A DNA stretch of 64,000 nucleotides, taken from NCBI RefSeq assembly GCF_036492835.1, contig NZ_AP025314.1, positions 248,001-312,000 of the forward strand, given 5' to 3'. The stretch is from Fulvitalea axinellae (GTDB lineage Bacteria; Bacteroidota; Bacteroidia; Cytophagales; Cyclobacteriaceae). The translations under genes and the position numbers were made by a program. The stretch's first letter is position 1; each line of letters starts with the position of its first letter. The notes under the pieces were generated by a model. The model saw only the letters and a program-made list of their open reading frames with translations. It was not told where the DNA came from and did no database searches. This document shows, piece by piece, positions 31,810 through 41,550 of the stretch.

Positions 31810-34800
31810 ATGAAGAAATTTTTTTACCTGCTTTTGTTGTGCTTGTCTGTCTCCGTTCAGGTTTTTGGGCAAGTAAAACAGCCTAGAACACAGGGACATG
31901 ATTATCCTTTGTATTACCGAATAAAGGCAGACTGGTTTGAACACCTGAAGTCAGAGTTAAGTGGAGAGAATTGGAAATACAAAGATTTTGATGAGTTGCT
32001 ACAGCGTGAGCAGTATCCGAAACTGGTTAGGGAAAAAGACGCTCATGGGCCCCATTACCAAGGGCAAGCACCTTCCGAACAAAAAATCTACAAGGATCGG
32101 TTTGGAAAGGATATGCCGAGGAATGAAAGGCGTTCGCAGACGCTTAAAATAGTGGATCTGAGAGGAAATAACTTGGTAGGAGAGATTTCCGACGACCCGA
32201 TCTGGACTTTTGCGAATGACAGGTTCGGGACTACGATGGAATTAGGCCGATTTAATTTTTCGACTGAGTTTCGGTTTAGTCATAACCGTATCCGTAAGTT
32301 TAATGCCAAAGCGCATTGGGGCGGGTCCTCAGGCAATTTTTCGCAATCCCTTCTACTTGATCACAACGAATTAGTGGAGTTTAACCCACCCAAAACCCCG
32401 CACGGAGGCCTGTACGTCAATGGTTTTAGGAGATTGAAACTCAATAATAACCGGCTAGAGCAGGTTCCTGATTCTTGGAAAGATTACAGAGGATTGGAAT
32501 ATATCGCGTCTTCGGTAGACACTTTTCGGGTTGATAACAATTATTTTAATTTCAGGGCTTTACGGAAACTAAAGGGGCTTGTGAATGGAAAATGTCCCAA
32601 TAGTGGAGATTATCCAAGAAGTGAAAATTTTAGATTTATCTATGATCCGCAGAAACCTTTGGGCGAAGAAACGGAACAGACAGTAAGCGCTGGTGAGGCG
32701 GTGACGCTTAATTTCAGCTTGCCGGATGGAAGCAACCGATATAAATGGGAGCTAAACGGCAAAGAAGTCCCGCTTTCGGGTGGTAAGGAGTACAGCTTTA
32801 CCGTGGATAGCGAACAGGCTGGGCTTTACCGGTGTCTGGTTACGAATCCGCATTTGCCGGAGTTGACTATCAAAAGCCGGGACCGGCTGGTATTTCTGAA
32901 GAAAGACGGCAACCGGGCTCCGACAGACTTTGCTTTGTCAAACACAAATATGCCGTCTAATACATTCCGTTGGGCGGTAATCGGTGATTTTTCGGGCGAA
33001 GACCCGGACGGTGACCAGTTGTATTATCGTTTGGTGGGCGACTTGGACGGCCAGTGTTCCAGCTTCAGGATTACGGATGGCAAAACGTTGGTAGCCTCGG
33101 AAGAGCTGTTCAATCATTATTTTATTCAGGAATACCGTATTCAGGTTGAAGCCTATGACATATACGGCGGGCGATTTCAGAAAGAGATTGTTATTACTCG
33201 AGGGCAATCCGGAAGCGTAAAACCTCCCGCCAATTTCTTTCTGAAAAGCACTTATATAGAGGAAAATAAGGTTGGCCGAATAGACTCTATAAAACTGACG
33301 GGCGTAGCCGAGGGTGCGTATACTTTACGTTTGCCGGATTATAAGGATAATTCGTTTTTTGAGATTAAGGACAGCGGGCTGTATACCAAAGTGGGGTTGA
33401 ACCATGAGGAACAGGAATTCTATTTCGTAAGGCTGGAAGCGGTAAGTTCCGATGGCCTTTTAAGGCTTTCGAGAGACTACAAAATCACGGCTACGGATGT
33501 TAATGACCCGGCCAAGGAGCTGATAATCACAAAAACCACAATCGAAGTGGGGAAACCCAAAGGAACTTTTGTAGGAGTGTTGGTGGCTACCGATGAAGAT
33601 GCGGGAGACATCGATTTCAAATATACGTTGGCGGATTCCGAGGATTTTGTCTTGATGAACAAAAACCAGATTCTGAGCAAGCGGAAGTTCAATGCGACAG
33701 ATTTGGGAGATAAGACGATAACGGTCAACGTAAAAGACCCGCATGGAGCCAAACGGGATTTCAACCTTACACTCAAAGTGATTGAGAAACCGGCTCCGGA
33801 AGGAAGCAGAGTAGAGCTTGACAATTCGCTGATCAAGGAAAATAAAACCGGAAAAGTGGGAACCCTAAACGTAAACCGTGACGGTGTATTTTCTTACAAA
33901 TTGGTAGGCGGAGAAGGCTCTCAACATAATGACAGGTTTGAGATACAGGGAGATGAATTGCGCTTGACGAAAGCCTCTGACTATGAGTCGGAACAGGTGT
34001 TAAGCGTGCGAATCAAGGCCACTGGACCCGAGACCCTTGAGCAATCGCTGAGCGTGTCGCTGACAAACGTAAACGAAGCACCCGAAACCTTGGGGCTCGA
34101 TAATTTCCAGATCAAAACAACCGATAAGGCCGAAACCGTTTTGGCCAAGCTAATCCTGAAAGACCCCGACGGTGACAGCGGAACGTTCAAACTCGAAGAC
34201 AAACACGACGCTTCCTACTTCCGTGTGGAGGGCGACCGTCTGTTATTGGCAAAGAAAGCGGATAAACAGACTTTCGTGATCAGTTTGGTAGGCTCTGATG
34301 GTGAATTTTCGGTAAAAAAAGAATTCGTGTTAGTATCCGATTTCTCAACAGGAGGAACCGAAAAACTTGAGGCGAGAATATTCACCTGGTCGGATTTCAG
34401 CCTTTCGGCGGGTCAGTCTTTAAGCTTGGGAGCCGAAACGAATTCCGATGGTGCTATAACATACCAACTCCTGACGGGAGCCGAATTCGCCACTTTGGAA
34501 GGCAATACGCTAAAAGCGGTAAAAGAAGGGACAATCACACTAAAAGCCACCGTGTCGGCGACAGAAAAATATAGCGGAACCTCATCTACCATAACCGTTA
34601 AGATTTTGGCGGAAGGAGCCAAACAAACCGCCGTAATCGCCGACTGGGAAGATTTCTCGCTCTTGGTAGGTGATCACTTTACTCTGGGAGCCTACTCGGA
34701 TTCAGACGCCAGAATAACGTATGAACTTGTTTCCGGAGCCGAATACGTTTCGTTATCAGCGAATAAAATTGAAGCCCTGAAAGCGGGAACGGCCACAATA

Positions 34801-35655
34801 AAAGCGTTTGTCGCCGAATCGGAATCATTTCTTTCGGCAGAAAAAACAATTACTGTGACAGTCAGGGCCAAGCCTGAGTTACTACCCGCCGTGATTAGTA
34901 ATTTTGAGAACAATTCCTTCCCGCTTTCTCAAGGAACATTCACTTTGGGGGCTTATTCAAATTCAGACGCAAAAGTGATGTATGAGATTATCGCTGGAAA
35001 CGAGTTTGTGTCGATAAACGGCTCTCTGGTGACCATAAAGCAAGCGGGAACGGTGAAAATACGGGCCTATGTGGAGGCTACGGACCGTTATATGGCTGAG
35101 GAAAAAGCCGGCAGTTTCCGGATTGTCGCTGATGGGGAACGCGTGCCTATCACGATAACAGGACTGGAAGATTTAAACATAAACGAAGACGATACGGCTT
35201 TTGCGCTCCAAGGCCGTTCGGAGTCTCCGGCCAAGGTGGAATACGAATTGCTCCAAGGCTCCGAAGTGGTGGAGCTTGACGGTCCTGTTCTCACTCCCAA
35301 GAAGGCGGGATTGGCTACGGTTAAGGCTTATGTCAAGGCCTCTGGCTTGTACGATGCGGCAGAGACTACTTTTGTCGTTAGGGTGAATTCGGTGATGGAT
35401 GTCAATTTTGGTGAGAACGATTTGGTCCTTTATCCTAATCCTGTGGAGGAGACTTTACGTATAAGAGTGGGGAGTATTCGTGGAGAAACGGTGGTAAGGA
35501 TTTTCAACCTGTTAGGCACGGAAGTTTATAATGTCTCTCACAAAATTTCAGATTCCGAGTTGGTGATGGATCTTTCGGATTTGCCGTCGGGAACATACAC
35601 TGTAGTGCTTGCGGGGCAGACACCGGAAGTCGTGGGTCGATTCAACAAACGTTAA
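31810..35655 (+). CDS. Large T9SS-secreted surface protein with Ig/cadherin-like repeats
   Basis: 1281 residues. Signal peptide MKKFFYLLLLCLSVSVQVFG; a leucine-rich-repeat-like region at about 100-240 (LKIVDLRGNNLVGEI, LLLDHNELVEF, LKLNNNRLEQVPDSW); an Ig-like domain near 285-355; cadherin-like domains from about 375 to 850 (FSGEDPDGDQLYYRLVGD, VTDVNDPAK-type linkers such as ATDVNDPAKEL); then four similar beta repeats at about 855-1200, each with a FTLGAYSDSDARITYELVSG-like core. It ends in a type A T9SS sorting domain (LVLYPNPVEETLRI, GTYTVVLAGQ). It is predicted to be exported through the type IX system and attached or released at the surface, probably as an adhesin or substrate-binding protein. 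Confidence 0.85.
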   Translation: MKKFFYLLLLCLSVSVQVFGQVKQPRTQGHDYPLYYRIKADWFEHLKSELSGENWKYKDFDELLQREQYPKLVREKDAHGPHYQGQAPSEQKIYKDRFGKDMPRNERRSQTLKIVDLRGNNLVGEISDDPIWTFANDRFGTTMELGRFNFSTEFRFSHNRIRKFNAKAHWGGSSGNFSQSLLLDHNELVEFNPPKTPHGGLYVNGFRRLKLNNNRLEQVPDSWKDYRGLEYIASSVDTFRVDNNYFNFRALRKLKGLVNGKCPNSGDYPRSENFRFIYDPQKPLGEETEQTVSAGEAVTLNFSLPDGSNRYKWELNGKEVPLSGGKEYSFTVDSEQAGLYRCLVTNPHLPELTIKSRDRLVFLKKDGNRAPTDFALSNTNMPSNTFRWAVIGDFSGEDPDGDQLYYRLVGDLDGQCSSFRITDGKTLVASEELFNHYFIQEYRIQVEAYDIYGGRFQKEIVITRGQSGSVKPPANFFLKSTYIEENKVGRIDSIKLTGVAEGAYTLRLPDYKDNSFFEIKDSGLYTKVGLNHEEQEFYFVRLEAVSSDGLLRLSRDYKITATDVNDPAKELIITKTTIEVGKPKGTFVGVLVATDEDAGDIDFKYTLADSEDFVLMNKNQILSKRKFNATDLGDKTITVNVKDPHGAKRDFNLTLKVIEKPAPEGSRVELDNSLIKENKTGKVGTLNVNRDGVFSYKLVGGEGSQHNDRFEIQGDELRLTKASDYESEQVLSVRIKATGPETLEQSLSVSLTNVNEAPETLGLDNFQIKTTDKAETVLAKLILKDPDGDSGTFKLEDKHDASYFRVEGDRLLLAKKADKQTFVISLVGSDGEFSVKKEFVLVSDFSTGGTEKLEARIFTWSDFSLSAGQSLSLGAETNSDGAITYQLLTGAEFATLEGNTLKAVKEGTITLKATVSATEKYSGTSSTITVKILAEGAKQTAVIADWEDFSLLVGDHFTLGAYSDSDARITYELVSGAEYVSLSANKIEALKAGTATIKAFVAESESFLSAEKTITVTVRAKPELLPAVISNFENNSFPLSQGTFTLGAYSNSDAKVMYEIIAGNEFVSINGSLVTIKQAGTVKIRAYVEATDRYMAEEKAGSFRIVADGERVPITITGLEDLNINEDDTAFALQGRSESPAKVEYELLQGSEVVELDGPVLTPKKAGLATVKAYVKASGLYDAAETTFVVRVNSVMDVNFGENDLVLYPNPVEETLRIRVGSIRGETVVRIFNLLGTEVYNVSHKISDSELVMDLSDLPSGTYTVVLAGQTPEVVGRFNKR

Positions 35656-35743
35656 TCCGATTTGAAACAACAATAAATACCTGCGGAAAAAGTCTGTAGG
35701 ACACTCCGTTCATACCGTCGAGTGGATATCTATGGTATGACAA

Positions 35744-35776
35744 AGCCCCGCCGTTTTATGGCGGGGCTACTTTTTG
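35744..35776. terminator. Terminator after the large T9SS protein gene
   Basis: AGCCCCGCC / GGCGGGGCT stem with loop GTTTTAT, followed by ACTTTTT. It lies 88 bp after the stop. Confidence 0.85.
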
Positions 35777-35811
35777 GATCCGAAATTCAAGGTTTTGCGA
35801 ACCCGATTTTG

Positions 35812-35997
35812 TTATTGAACCGAAGTATGTCCGGGCTCTTTTGAGAATATCTTTCTAAGCCTTTTCGCATCCTTGAATTTCGGACTGCGGTCATAGTTGT
35901 AAAGGCCATTTTGTTCTTGCTCCACATCGGTCAGTTGCGTGTAGCAATATCCCCAAATGTGTTTCATGCCTAATACCACGTCGGTAAGGCCTTCCAT
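35812..35997 (-). pseudogene. 3' relic of a GH2 (beta-galactosidase-type) gene
   Basis: The 61 codons read MEGLTDVVLGMKHIWGYCYT, then QLTDVEQEQNGLYNYDRSPK and a short helical tail. This is the well-known end of family 2 glycoside hydrolases in Bacteroidota, where GYCYTQLTDVEQEQNGLY closes the TIM barrel. A whole GH2 enzyme has 600 or more residues; only the tail is here, and upstream sequence (35998-36180) does not continue it. The rest was lost, and the isochorismatase-type gene now abuts it. Confidence 0.75.
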
Positions 35998-36179
35998 ACT
36001 TCCAAGAGTTGTGGGCGCTGTCTCTCCTTCGGTCTGCCGGCACCCATTTTATCCCTATGTAATGCCCAGAACGGGGAAATCGACATGTTTTGAAGCGTGG
36101 ATATCGCCTGGAGTACGAGTGGTTTTTGGGCTTTGTTTTTTGGATTTCGTGTTTTTCGGTAACCGTATTTCTGGAAAAA

Positions 36180-36881
36180 CTAATTCTTATCGCTCCTGTT
36201 TTTTTTCGATAACAATGCCGAGCTGGAAACTAACCCAATCCCTTTGGTACGTAAAGCGTTAAGGGTTTCGGTTAAGGCTTTAGCCGGTTTGGTGGCAACC
36301 AAATCATCGAGCAGAGAGACTTCATAGAGGCGGTTTAGGCCTGCGAGGGCCGTGGCCCGGACACAATAGCGGGCGTCTGCGCCAAGGATAAAAAGCTTGC
36401 CGATATTCGCTTGGTCCAAGGCGTTTTCCAGAACGGGATTGCTGAAGGCATCGCATTTATTTTTATTGATGCGCAGTCCTTGGTCTATGACCAGAAGGCG
36501 GTCGTCCAAAGCTATGCCGTCTGAGTCTGGACGCATGGCGCCGTTGGTCAGCATACGAAGTAGAATATCGTCTCGGTACTCGTTTTGGATATATATGACA
36601 AGCCATCCGTTTCGGTTGGCCTGTTTGATGATGGTGTTGGTTTTGCGTATAAATTCGTCGGCGTTGGGTAATCCGAGGAAGGCTTTTCCGTCTTCATTGA
36701 ACAAATCCCGTTGCACGTCCATGACCAAAAGAGCGGTGTTCTTACGCTTTTCGGTCTGAATGGGGTGGCCGGTGGAAATTCTTTCCTGTCCGGTTTTTAA
36801 TGCGTATACCCGAATGATCAGATACATAACGGGAATAAGCGAAAGTGTTAGGTAAAGCATCGTTTTCCGTTTGGTTTTCAT
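36180..36881 (-). CDS. Membrane-anchored cysteine hydrolase (isochorismatase family)
   Basis: 233 residues. An N-terminal hydrophobic helix (about 8-26, LYLTLSLIPVMYLIIRVYAL) precedes the alpha/beta hydrolase: ALLVMDVQRDLF with the catalytic Asp, a VIYIQNEYRDD strand, and the nucleophile in ILGADARYCVRATALAGL, followed by SLLDDLVAT. Family members hydrolyse C-N or ether bonds (isochorismate, nicotinamide, N-carbamoyl compounds). The N-terminal anchor is unusual for the family and would place the enzyme in the periplasm or at the inner membrane. It lies 78 bp downstream of a Crp/Fnr regulator gene on the same strand, possibly co-transcribed. Confidence 0.8.
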   Translation of the reverse strand: MKTKRKTMLYLTLSLIPVMYLIIRVYALKTGQERISTGHPIQTEKRKNTALLVMDVQRDLFNEDGKAFLGLPNADEFIRKTNTIIKQANRNGWLVIYIQNEYRDDILLRMLTNGAMRPDSDGIALDDRLLVIDQGLRINKNKCDAFSNPVLENALDQANIGKLFILGADARYCVRATALAGLNRLYEVSLLDDLVATKPAKALTETLNALRTKGIGLVSSSALLSKKNRSDKN

Positions 36882-36959
36882 GTCTTGCTTCGGTAAAAGG
36901 TTTGTCCGTTTCCGAAAGCGAATCTAACCATGCGGAAGGTTCCGTGCCTTGACCTCAAG

Positions 36960-37550
36960 TCAAGTAACATTGTCGAATTGTGCCCGGATTCTGCTGAGCC
37001 TTTCCGGTGTCACACCCACAAAAGAGGCGATATCCTTGAGCCGTACCCGACGCAAAATTTCCGGAAAAGTGTCCATCAACATAGCGTAACGTCCCTGGCC
37101 GTCTTGGTATAGAGCTTTTCGGCATACTGTACGGTATTCGACTAATTCGTCCGTCTGTTGTCGGTAGGCGAACCGCAGATAATCGGGGTGACTCAGAAGC
37201 TCCTCTTCGTCTTGTCTGGATATCGCCCAAAGCTCCATGTCTTCCACGGCTTCGATAATCACTTCCGAACGTGTCTTCCCGTAATAGCTTTCCGTTTGGT
37301 ACATCATCGTATTTTCCAGATGAAAACCCAAAACATGAGCCTCTCCTTCAGGATCGATCAGATACGCTTTGGCAAGGCCCTTTTGCACAAAATACCGGTG
37401 CTGGTTGAATTGACCGCAACGGACAATCTGTTCGCCGGCTTTGAATGCCCGTGGCCTGAAAGCCTTCTCCAATTGTCTTTGCAATTCAGGGCTAACCGTG
37501 GTTTTACCCTTGATATAAGATAAAAGCGAATAAGGGAGGGAAGTTTGCAT
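36960..37550 (-). CDS. Crp/Fnr family transcriptional regulator
   Basis: 196 residues. N-terminal cyclic-nucleotide-binding-type barrel: FKAGEQIVRCGQFNQHRYFV, KGLAKAYLIDPEGEAHVLGF, EAVEDMELWAISRQD; then a dimerisation helix and a helix-turn-helix ILRRVRLKDIASFVGVTPER LSRIR. This Bacteroidota subfamily is usually of unknown ligand and lacks the full cAMP phosphate-binding cassette, and it often regulates an adjacent oxidoreductase or hydrolase. Here the cysteine hydrolase gene follows on the same strand. Confidence 0.85.
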   Translation of the reverse strand: MQTSLPYSLLSYIKGKTTVSPELQRQLEKAFRPRAFKAGEQIVRCGQFNQHRYFVQKGLAKAYLIDPEGEAHVLGFHLENTMMYQTESYYGKTRSEVIIEAVEDMELWAISRQDEEELLSHPDYLRFAYRQQTDELVEYRTVCRKALYQDGQGRYAMLMDTFPEILRRVRLKDIASFVGVTPERLSRIRAQFDNVT

Positions 37551-37712
37551 TGCCTTTGGGAATTGAGGTTTCGGGATGAGGGCAAGATAACGAAATCCTG
37601 TTAAGCCGGATTTTAGGCGATTAAAATATTAAGGGAAGCCTTTGTCCTTCCAGTCGGAACTTTGCCACATCTGCGGTGTTTAGTTATCGGCACCATCATA
37701 AGCTTGTGTTTT

Positions 37713-39731
37713 ATGTTTCAGCGACGTTCGCTCGATAACCGTTTGCGGAGAAAAGAGCCGGCGGCGACGAGTTGTAGTAGTGTAAGCCCCGTGCAGGCGA
37801 TGTTTCATCCCGTAACGCTAAAAACCAGCGTTTACGGATATGTGAAGCATGACGGTGCCATGCGTCGAAATCCGGATATAGTGCTCAAAGCGGGCCAGCG
37901 GGCCGTAATTGACGATGAAAAACCAGTGGATGTATTGTACGGAGACCAAGAGGCGGGTGGCGAGGAAGATTTGGTGAGGGAAAAATGGTTTCCCTCTTAT
38001 GTTGAAAACGTAAACAGCCGGTTTTATTTGCGGGAAGATTTTTTCAGCTTTAACGAGGAGACACATTCCTTCCAATCCATGATAGAGTTTTTGAGGGAAC
38101 ACACCCAAGTATCGAGACGGGAACTGAGGCGTAAGCTAAGAACGGTTAATCTGGAAGATGATCCGCTGTCGCGTCAGCTTTACCATTATCACTTTACCTG
38201 CGCCCCGAAAGGCCGATATACCCACGGCGACCAACGCAGGCTTTACGACGTATTGCTGAATATAGCCGAATCTCGGCCAGACGATACGGGCTTGCAAGCG
38301 ACCCAGAGGGGAAAGAAAACGGTGAATTGCCCCAAATCCAAATTAAGGACAAGCAGACGGGTGTCGGACGCTTTGGAAAAGATGTTCTGGGACTTTTCTG
38401 GTAATACGAAATCGACTTTAGCGCTTCCGCCCAAAACCAGGGAAATGACCAGAGCCAAACCCGGAAGCGCTCCGGTGGAAACCCGCGAGGTACCTTACCA
38501 GTACAAATTCTACCTGAACGTGATGCCGGCCCACGTTGCGGACGTAACCCGGTATATTTTGGCGATGGTAGACGTTCCCGCCCTGGCGGAACGGCCGCAG
38601 ATCCGCAAGCTTAGGGTAGGGCCAATCAGGGGGCACGCCACCCGAATAGACAATATGTGCCTGACCGTGGCTACGGAGTCGGGTCTAAGGGCGGTAAAGG
38701 CGAAGCTGAAAGAACTTTCCGAAGCGCATCCGGAATATTTTGCGGATGAAACGCTGTTTATGGCCGAACGTCTGGCTCCCGGTATCAGTTGGGGGCAATC
38801 GGCGTATTTTATGAATGTTTGGACCATGGAACCAGCGATGGTAAGCAGTGTCAGGCGGTTCTTGGGTCGTGTGGGCGATATGCTTAAGAAGCACGACGAA
38901 CGATGGTTTACCTCATTCGAAAGCTCCGATGTGGCGGATCGTTGGGACAGGTTAAAGCGCTACCATACCAAAGGCGTAAAGGAATTCGGAGAAGAAGGAG
39001 ATAGCGTGGCGGAGTTTTCGAAATCAAACCTGCTAAAGATGAACGACCTGATGATGCGTTTTGGCGGGACAGGCCTTTCGGAGTTACCGCTCAAGTGGTT
39101 GCAGTTTTATGAAGAGGCCCAACCAAAAATGGGCGCCGGCCCTCCGGTATTCCTCCGCCACCGAATGGACGCGCTGGAAAGCGTGGTGAAAAAACACCCG
39201 CGGACCATGAGCAAGGCCCTTCGTTTGGCCATAGCCAAGCTTTCGGAATATAATATCGATTTTGGCGCTCCGCATCTGAGCCGGGAGTTCGAGCCTTTCC
39301 GTGACGAGGATATGGTAAACATCAACCTCAGGCGGGCCGAAGAAGGATCGGAAGGCGAAGAGTACGCCGATTTTCAGCAACTGGCAGACGAGGAAGAATT
39401 TGTGGATAGGCCCGACCCCAAACCGAAGCCCAAAGCCAAATATAAATCGAGGCGAGTGGTAATCAGGGCCTTGGAAAGAGTGTTGGACCAGGCCTCAGGC
39501 ACTTTGGAAAGCGACGAAGAAAGTAGCCTGACGACAGTAAACATAGACACGGCCAAGCCCGTAGAGACTCCGGTACTGAAAGCCGACGTGGAACGCGCGC
39601 GCAATGAGGGTACGGAATTCTTGAAAGAACAGCATCTGCCCTGCGTAAAAGAACAAGCTGCGTTAGGCTTTGATGTCTATCAGACTGCTCCGCCGCTTAA
39701 GTTTTCCGATGATGAGCCGATTGAGTTGTAA
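37713..39731 (+). CDS. HopA1-like effector protein 2
   Basis: 672 residues from ATG 37713 (upstream TTG rejected because it would add an unrelated hydrophobic stretch). A basic disordered N-terminus (MFQRRSLDNRLRRKEPAATS) ends in SPVQAMF. The HopA1-like part spans about 255-385: YQYKFYLNVMPAHV, IRKLRVGPIRGHATRIDNM, then DETLFMAERLAPGISWGQSA, which aligns by eye with the paralogue at 17789-19273 (QKIYVN, CMKVG, PFSQ...GVSWGEEP), although the R-D-x-V-x-Y motif has become RIDNMCLTV. The last 110 residues are acidic and low-complexity with a KPKPKAKYKSRR tract. No signal peptide. Candidate cargo of a contractile injection system, by analogy with other effectors here. Confidence 0.6.
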   Translation: MFQRRSLDNRLRRKEPAATSCSSVSPVQAMFHPVTLKTSVYGYVKHDGAMRRNPDIVLKAGQRAVIDDEKPVDVLYGDQEAGGEEDLVREKWFPSYVENVNSRFYLREDFFSFNEETHSFQSMIEFLREHTQVSRRELRRKLRTVNLEDDPLSRQLYHYHFTCAPKGRYTHGDQRRLYDVLLNIAESRPDDTGLQATQRGKKTVNCPKSKLRTSRRVSDALEKMFWDFSGNTKSTLALPPKTREMTRAKPGSAPVETREVPYQYKFYLNVMPAHVADVTRYILAMVDVPALAERPQIRKLRVGPIRGHATRIDNMCLTVATESGLRAVKAKLKELSEAHPEYFADETLFMAERLAPGISWGQSAYFMNVWTMEPAMVSSVRRFLGRVGDMLKKHDERWFTSFESSDVADRWDRLKRYHTKGVKEFGEEGDSVAEFSKSNLLKMNDLMMRFGGTGLSELPLKWLQFYEEAQPKMGAGPPVFLRHRMDALESVVKKHPRTMSKALRLAIAKLSEYNIDFGAPHLSREFEPFRDEDMVNINLRRAEEGSEGEEYADFQQLADEEEFVDRPDPKPKPKAKYKSRRVVIRALERVLDQASGTLESDEESSLTTVNIDTAKPVETPVLKADVERARNEGTEFLKEQHLPCVKEQAALGFDVYQTAPPLKFSDDEPIEL

Positions 39732-39798
39732 CGAGTACCACAGGCTTCCGCTTTACAAAGGAGTTTTACTAAAAGAACGAAAATGATTCTATATCAAA

Positions 39799-39828
39799 AA
39801 ATGCCGGACAAGCACTTGTCCGGCATTT
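39799..39828. terminator. Convergent terminator
   Basis: AAATGCCGGACAAG / CTTGTCCGGCATTT perfect 14-bp stem with a 2-base loop, between the HopA1-like gene (+) and the secreted protein gene (-). Serves both. Confidence 0.85.
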
Positions 39829-39864
39829 AGCTGATGAATTCTAAGAATTCGTATTTGTCAGAGA

Positions 39865-41550
39865 TTAAAGAGTTGCATTGCCTTTTTGGCTCCCTTTCAA
39901 GATTATTCGACCCAGCTTATTTTGCGATTTTCTCGATGCGTAGATAATATAGTGGCCAGGGTTTTTCCGGTGATAGACTCCTGGACGAACTACTAAGCGA
40001 TTTTTGTCTACTCCATTTGTGTCAATACGTTTGACATTGCCGGCTTTGTCGAACTTAAATACTGTTGGAACCGAGTTGTTGAAGCGGGTCATAAACTTAG
40101 CATCGTCTACTTTGGTTACACCGCTGTTTTTGGCGTTATCATTGAAAAGTACCAACAGTTCTCCGTTATGATAGAAAGGTATGAAGCTGAGATACTCGGG
40201 ACCTTTACCCATTTGCGCCAAAGGAATTGTGATTGAAGCGCCTACAGTCATAGCAACGCCGCCATTGCTTGCTCCTGCCCCCATGGCGAGTCCTACAGAT
40301 AGGGTTTGTGAGCTTGCTTTTTGTTTTTTCGGGATGACCCGAGTCCATTCGGTTTTTCCCGACCGGTCAAGAGAAGTGACGATCACCTCGTTACGGATGT
40401 AGGTGACAGGAGTGACGGCTACAACTAAAGCGTTTTGGGTCTTGCCGTAAATAGTCATCCCAGATTCCGAAAGCAGGAGCAGTCCGCCATCTTCCTTCTC
40501 GATAATGTTCCTGATACTGTAAAAAGGCTTAAGCGCTTTGTCTTTGGCCGCCTTGCGTTTGCCGATAATCTGTTCTTTTGTAGCGTAATCGAAGTCGTTG
40601 AAATTGATGTTGATTACTTTGTTGTCCTTCAGGTCAATACTTGCGGCATATACCCCTTTTAGTCCTACTTTCGCTTTGCCGTTGTTTTTCGAAGGCGCAT
40701 AGTAGCCGAACAGATTTAAGGTGTTATCGCTATTGGCCATAATTGACGAGTTCAGCACTTTGTTGTCTGAGAGGTCAACTTTGATAATCTCCTTTTGGTA
40801 CTCCTTCGCTTTTTTGTAAGCGAATACAACAAAGTTGTCGAAGTTCTTTTTCTTCTTTTTGTCATAGTAGCTTTCGCTTACGGCAACGAAGAGGTCTCCG
40901 TGGATATTCACGTCAAAATCGGCAATGTTAAGCTCGGCATTTTTTCTGTCGGCGAAGTTCACCCTTTCGTTTTTACTGGCTATACGAACCAAGTTTTTGT
41001 CGAAGAGGCGGACTTGGTAATGCGCTTGGTTTTTCTTCGAGTGAATAGTTGCGTGCATTACGACAATTTGCTTCTTATCGGGTGAGAGTTTGAAGAAGAA
41101 CTGTCCCTTTTCCGAATGCTTTTCCGTTTTAACGGAGAACAGTCTTTTGGCTCCCTGCTTTACTTGTCCGTTTTCGGAGATGCTGAAGGCGTTAAGTACA
41201 TATGTCTTTTTGCTCTTGATATAACGACTCCCGATAAGGTATATCTTGTCGTCCAATAGCTCCACCCGTTCGAAATTCAGCTCTTTTTTTGCCGTACTAG
41301 GCATTTTAATCTCTTTCATAGAGATTAAGTTCATCTTACTTGAACCAAAAACGTTCAGGAAATACTTGTCCTTCTTGTTGGCTAGGGCATAAATTTTCCC
41401 ATTTGTTTCGCCGACAATCGTAACGATTTTTCCTTTGGTGACATTAATCTCATCACCTAGTGTTGCATTCAGTTTGTCTACCTCAAATTGAGAGAAGGCA
41501 GGTGCCAGCCCTATAAGACTGACAAAAAGGAATAAAAAAAGTCTTTTCAT
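39865..41550 (-). CDS. Hypothetical exported protein, propeller-like
   Basis: 561 residues. Signal peptide MKRLFLFLFVSLIGLAPAFS, cleaved near AFS-QF. The body consists of repeated strands with Lys-rich turns (KIYALANKKDKYFLNVFG, DDKIYLIGSRYIKSKKTYVL, GDLFVAVSESYYDKKKKKNF), similar to divergent beta-propeller blades. One Gly/Ala-rich hydrophobic stretch (SVGLAMGAGASNGGVAMTVG) near residue 425 is unusual. No catalytic motif and no T9SS tail. Periplasmic or secreted; function unknown. Confidence 0.65.
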   Translation of the reverse strand: MKRLFLFLFVSLIGLAPAFSQFEVDKLNATLGDEINVTKGKIVTIVGETNGKIYALANKKDKYFLNVFGSSKMNLISMKEIKMPSTAKKELNFERVELLDDKIYLIGSRYIKSKKTYVLNAFSISENGQVKQGAKRLFSVKTEKHSEKGQFFFKLSPDKKQIVVMHATIHSKKNQAHYQVRLFDKNLVRIASKNERVNFADRKNAELNIADFDVNIHGDLFVAVSESYYDKKKKKNFDNFVVFAYKKAKEYQKEIIKVDLSDNKVLNSSIMANSDNTLNLFGYYAPSKNNGKAKVGLKGVYAASIDLKDNKVININFNDFDYATKEQIIGKRKAAKDKALKPFYSIRNIIEKEDGGLLLLSESGMTIYGKTQNALVVAVTPVTYIRNEVIVTSLDRSGKTEWTRVIPKKQKASSQTLSVGLAMGAGASNGGVAMTVGASITIPLAQMGKGPEYLSFIPFYHNGELLVLFNDNAKNSGVTKVDDAKFMTRFNNSVPTVFKFDKAGNVKRIDTNGVDKNRLVVRPGVYHRKNPGHYIIYASRKSQNKLGRIILKGSQKGNATL

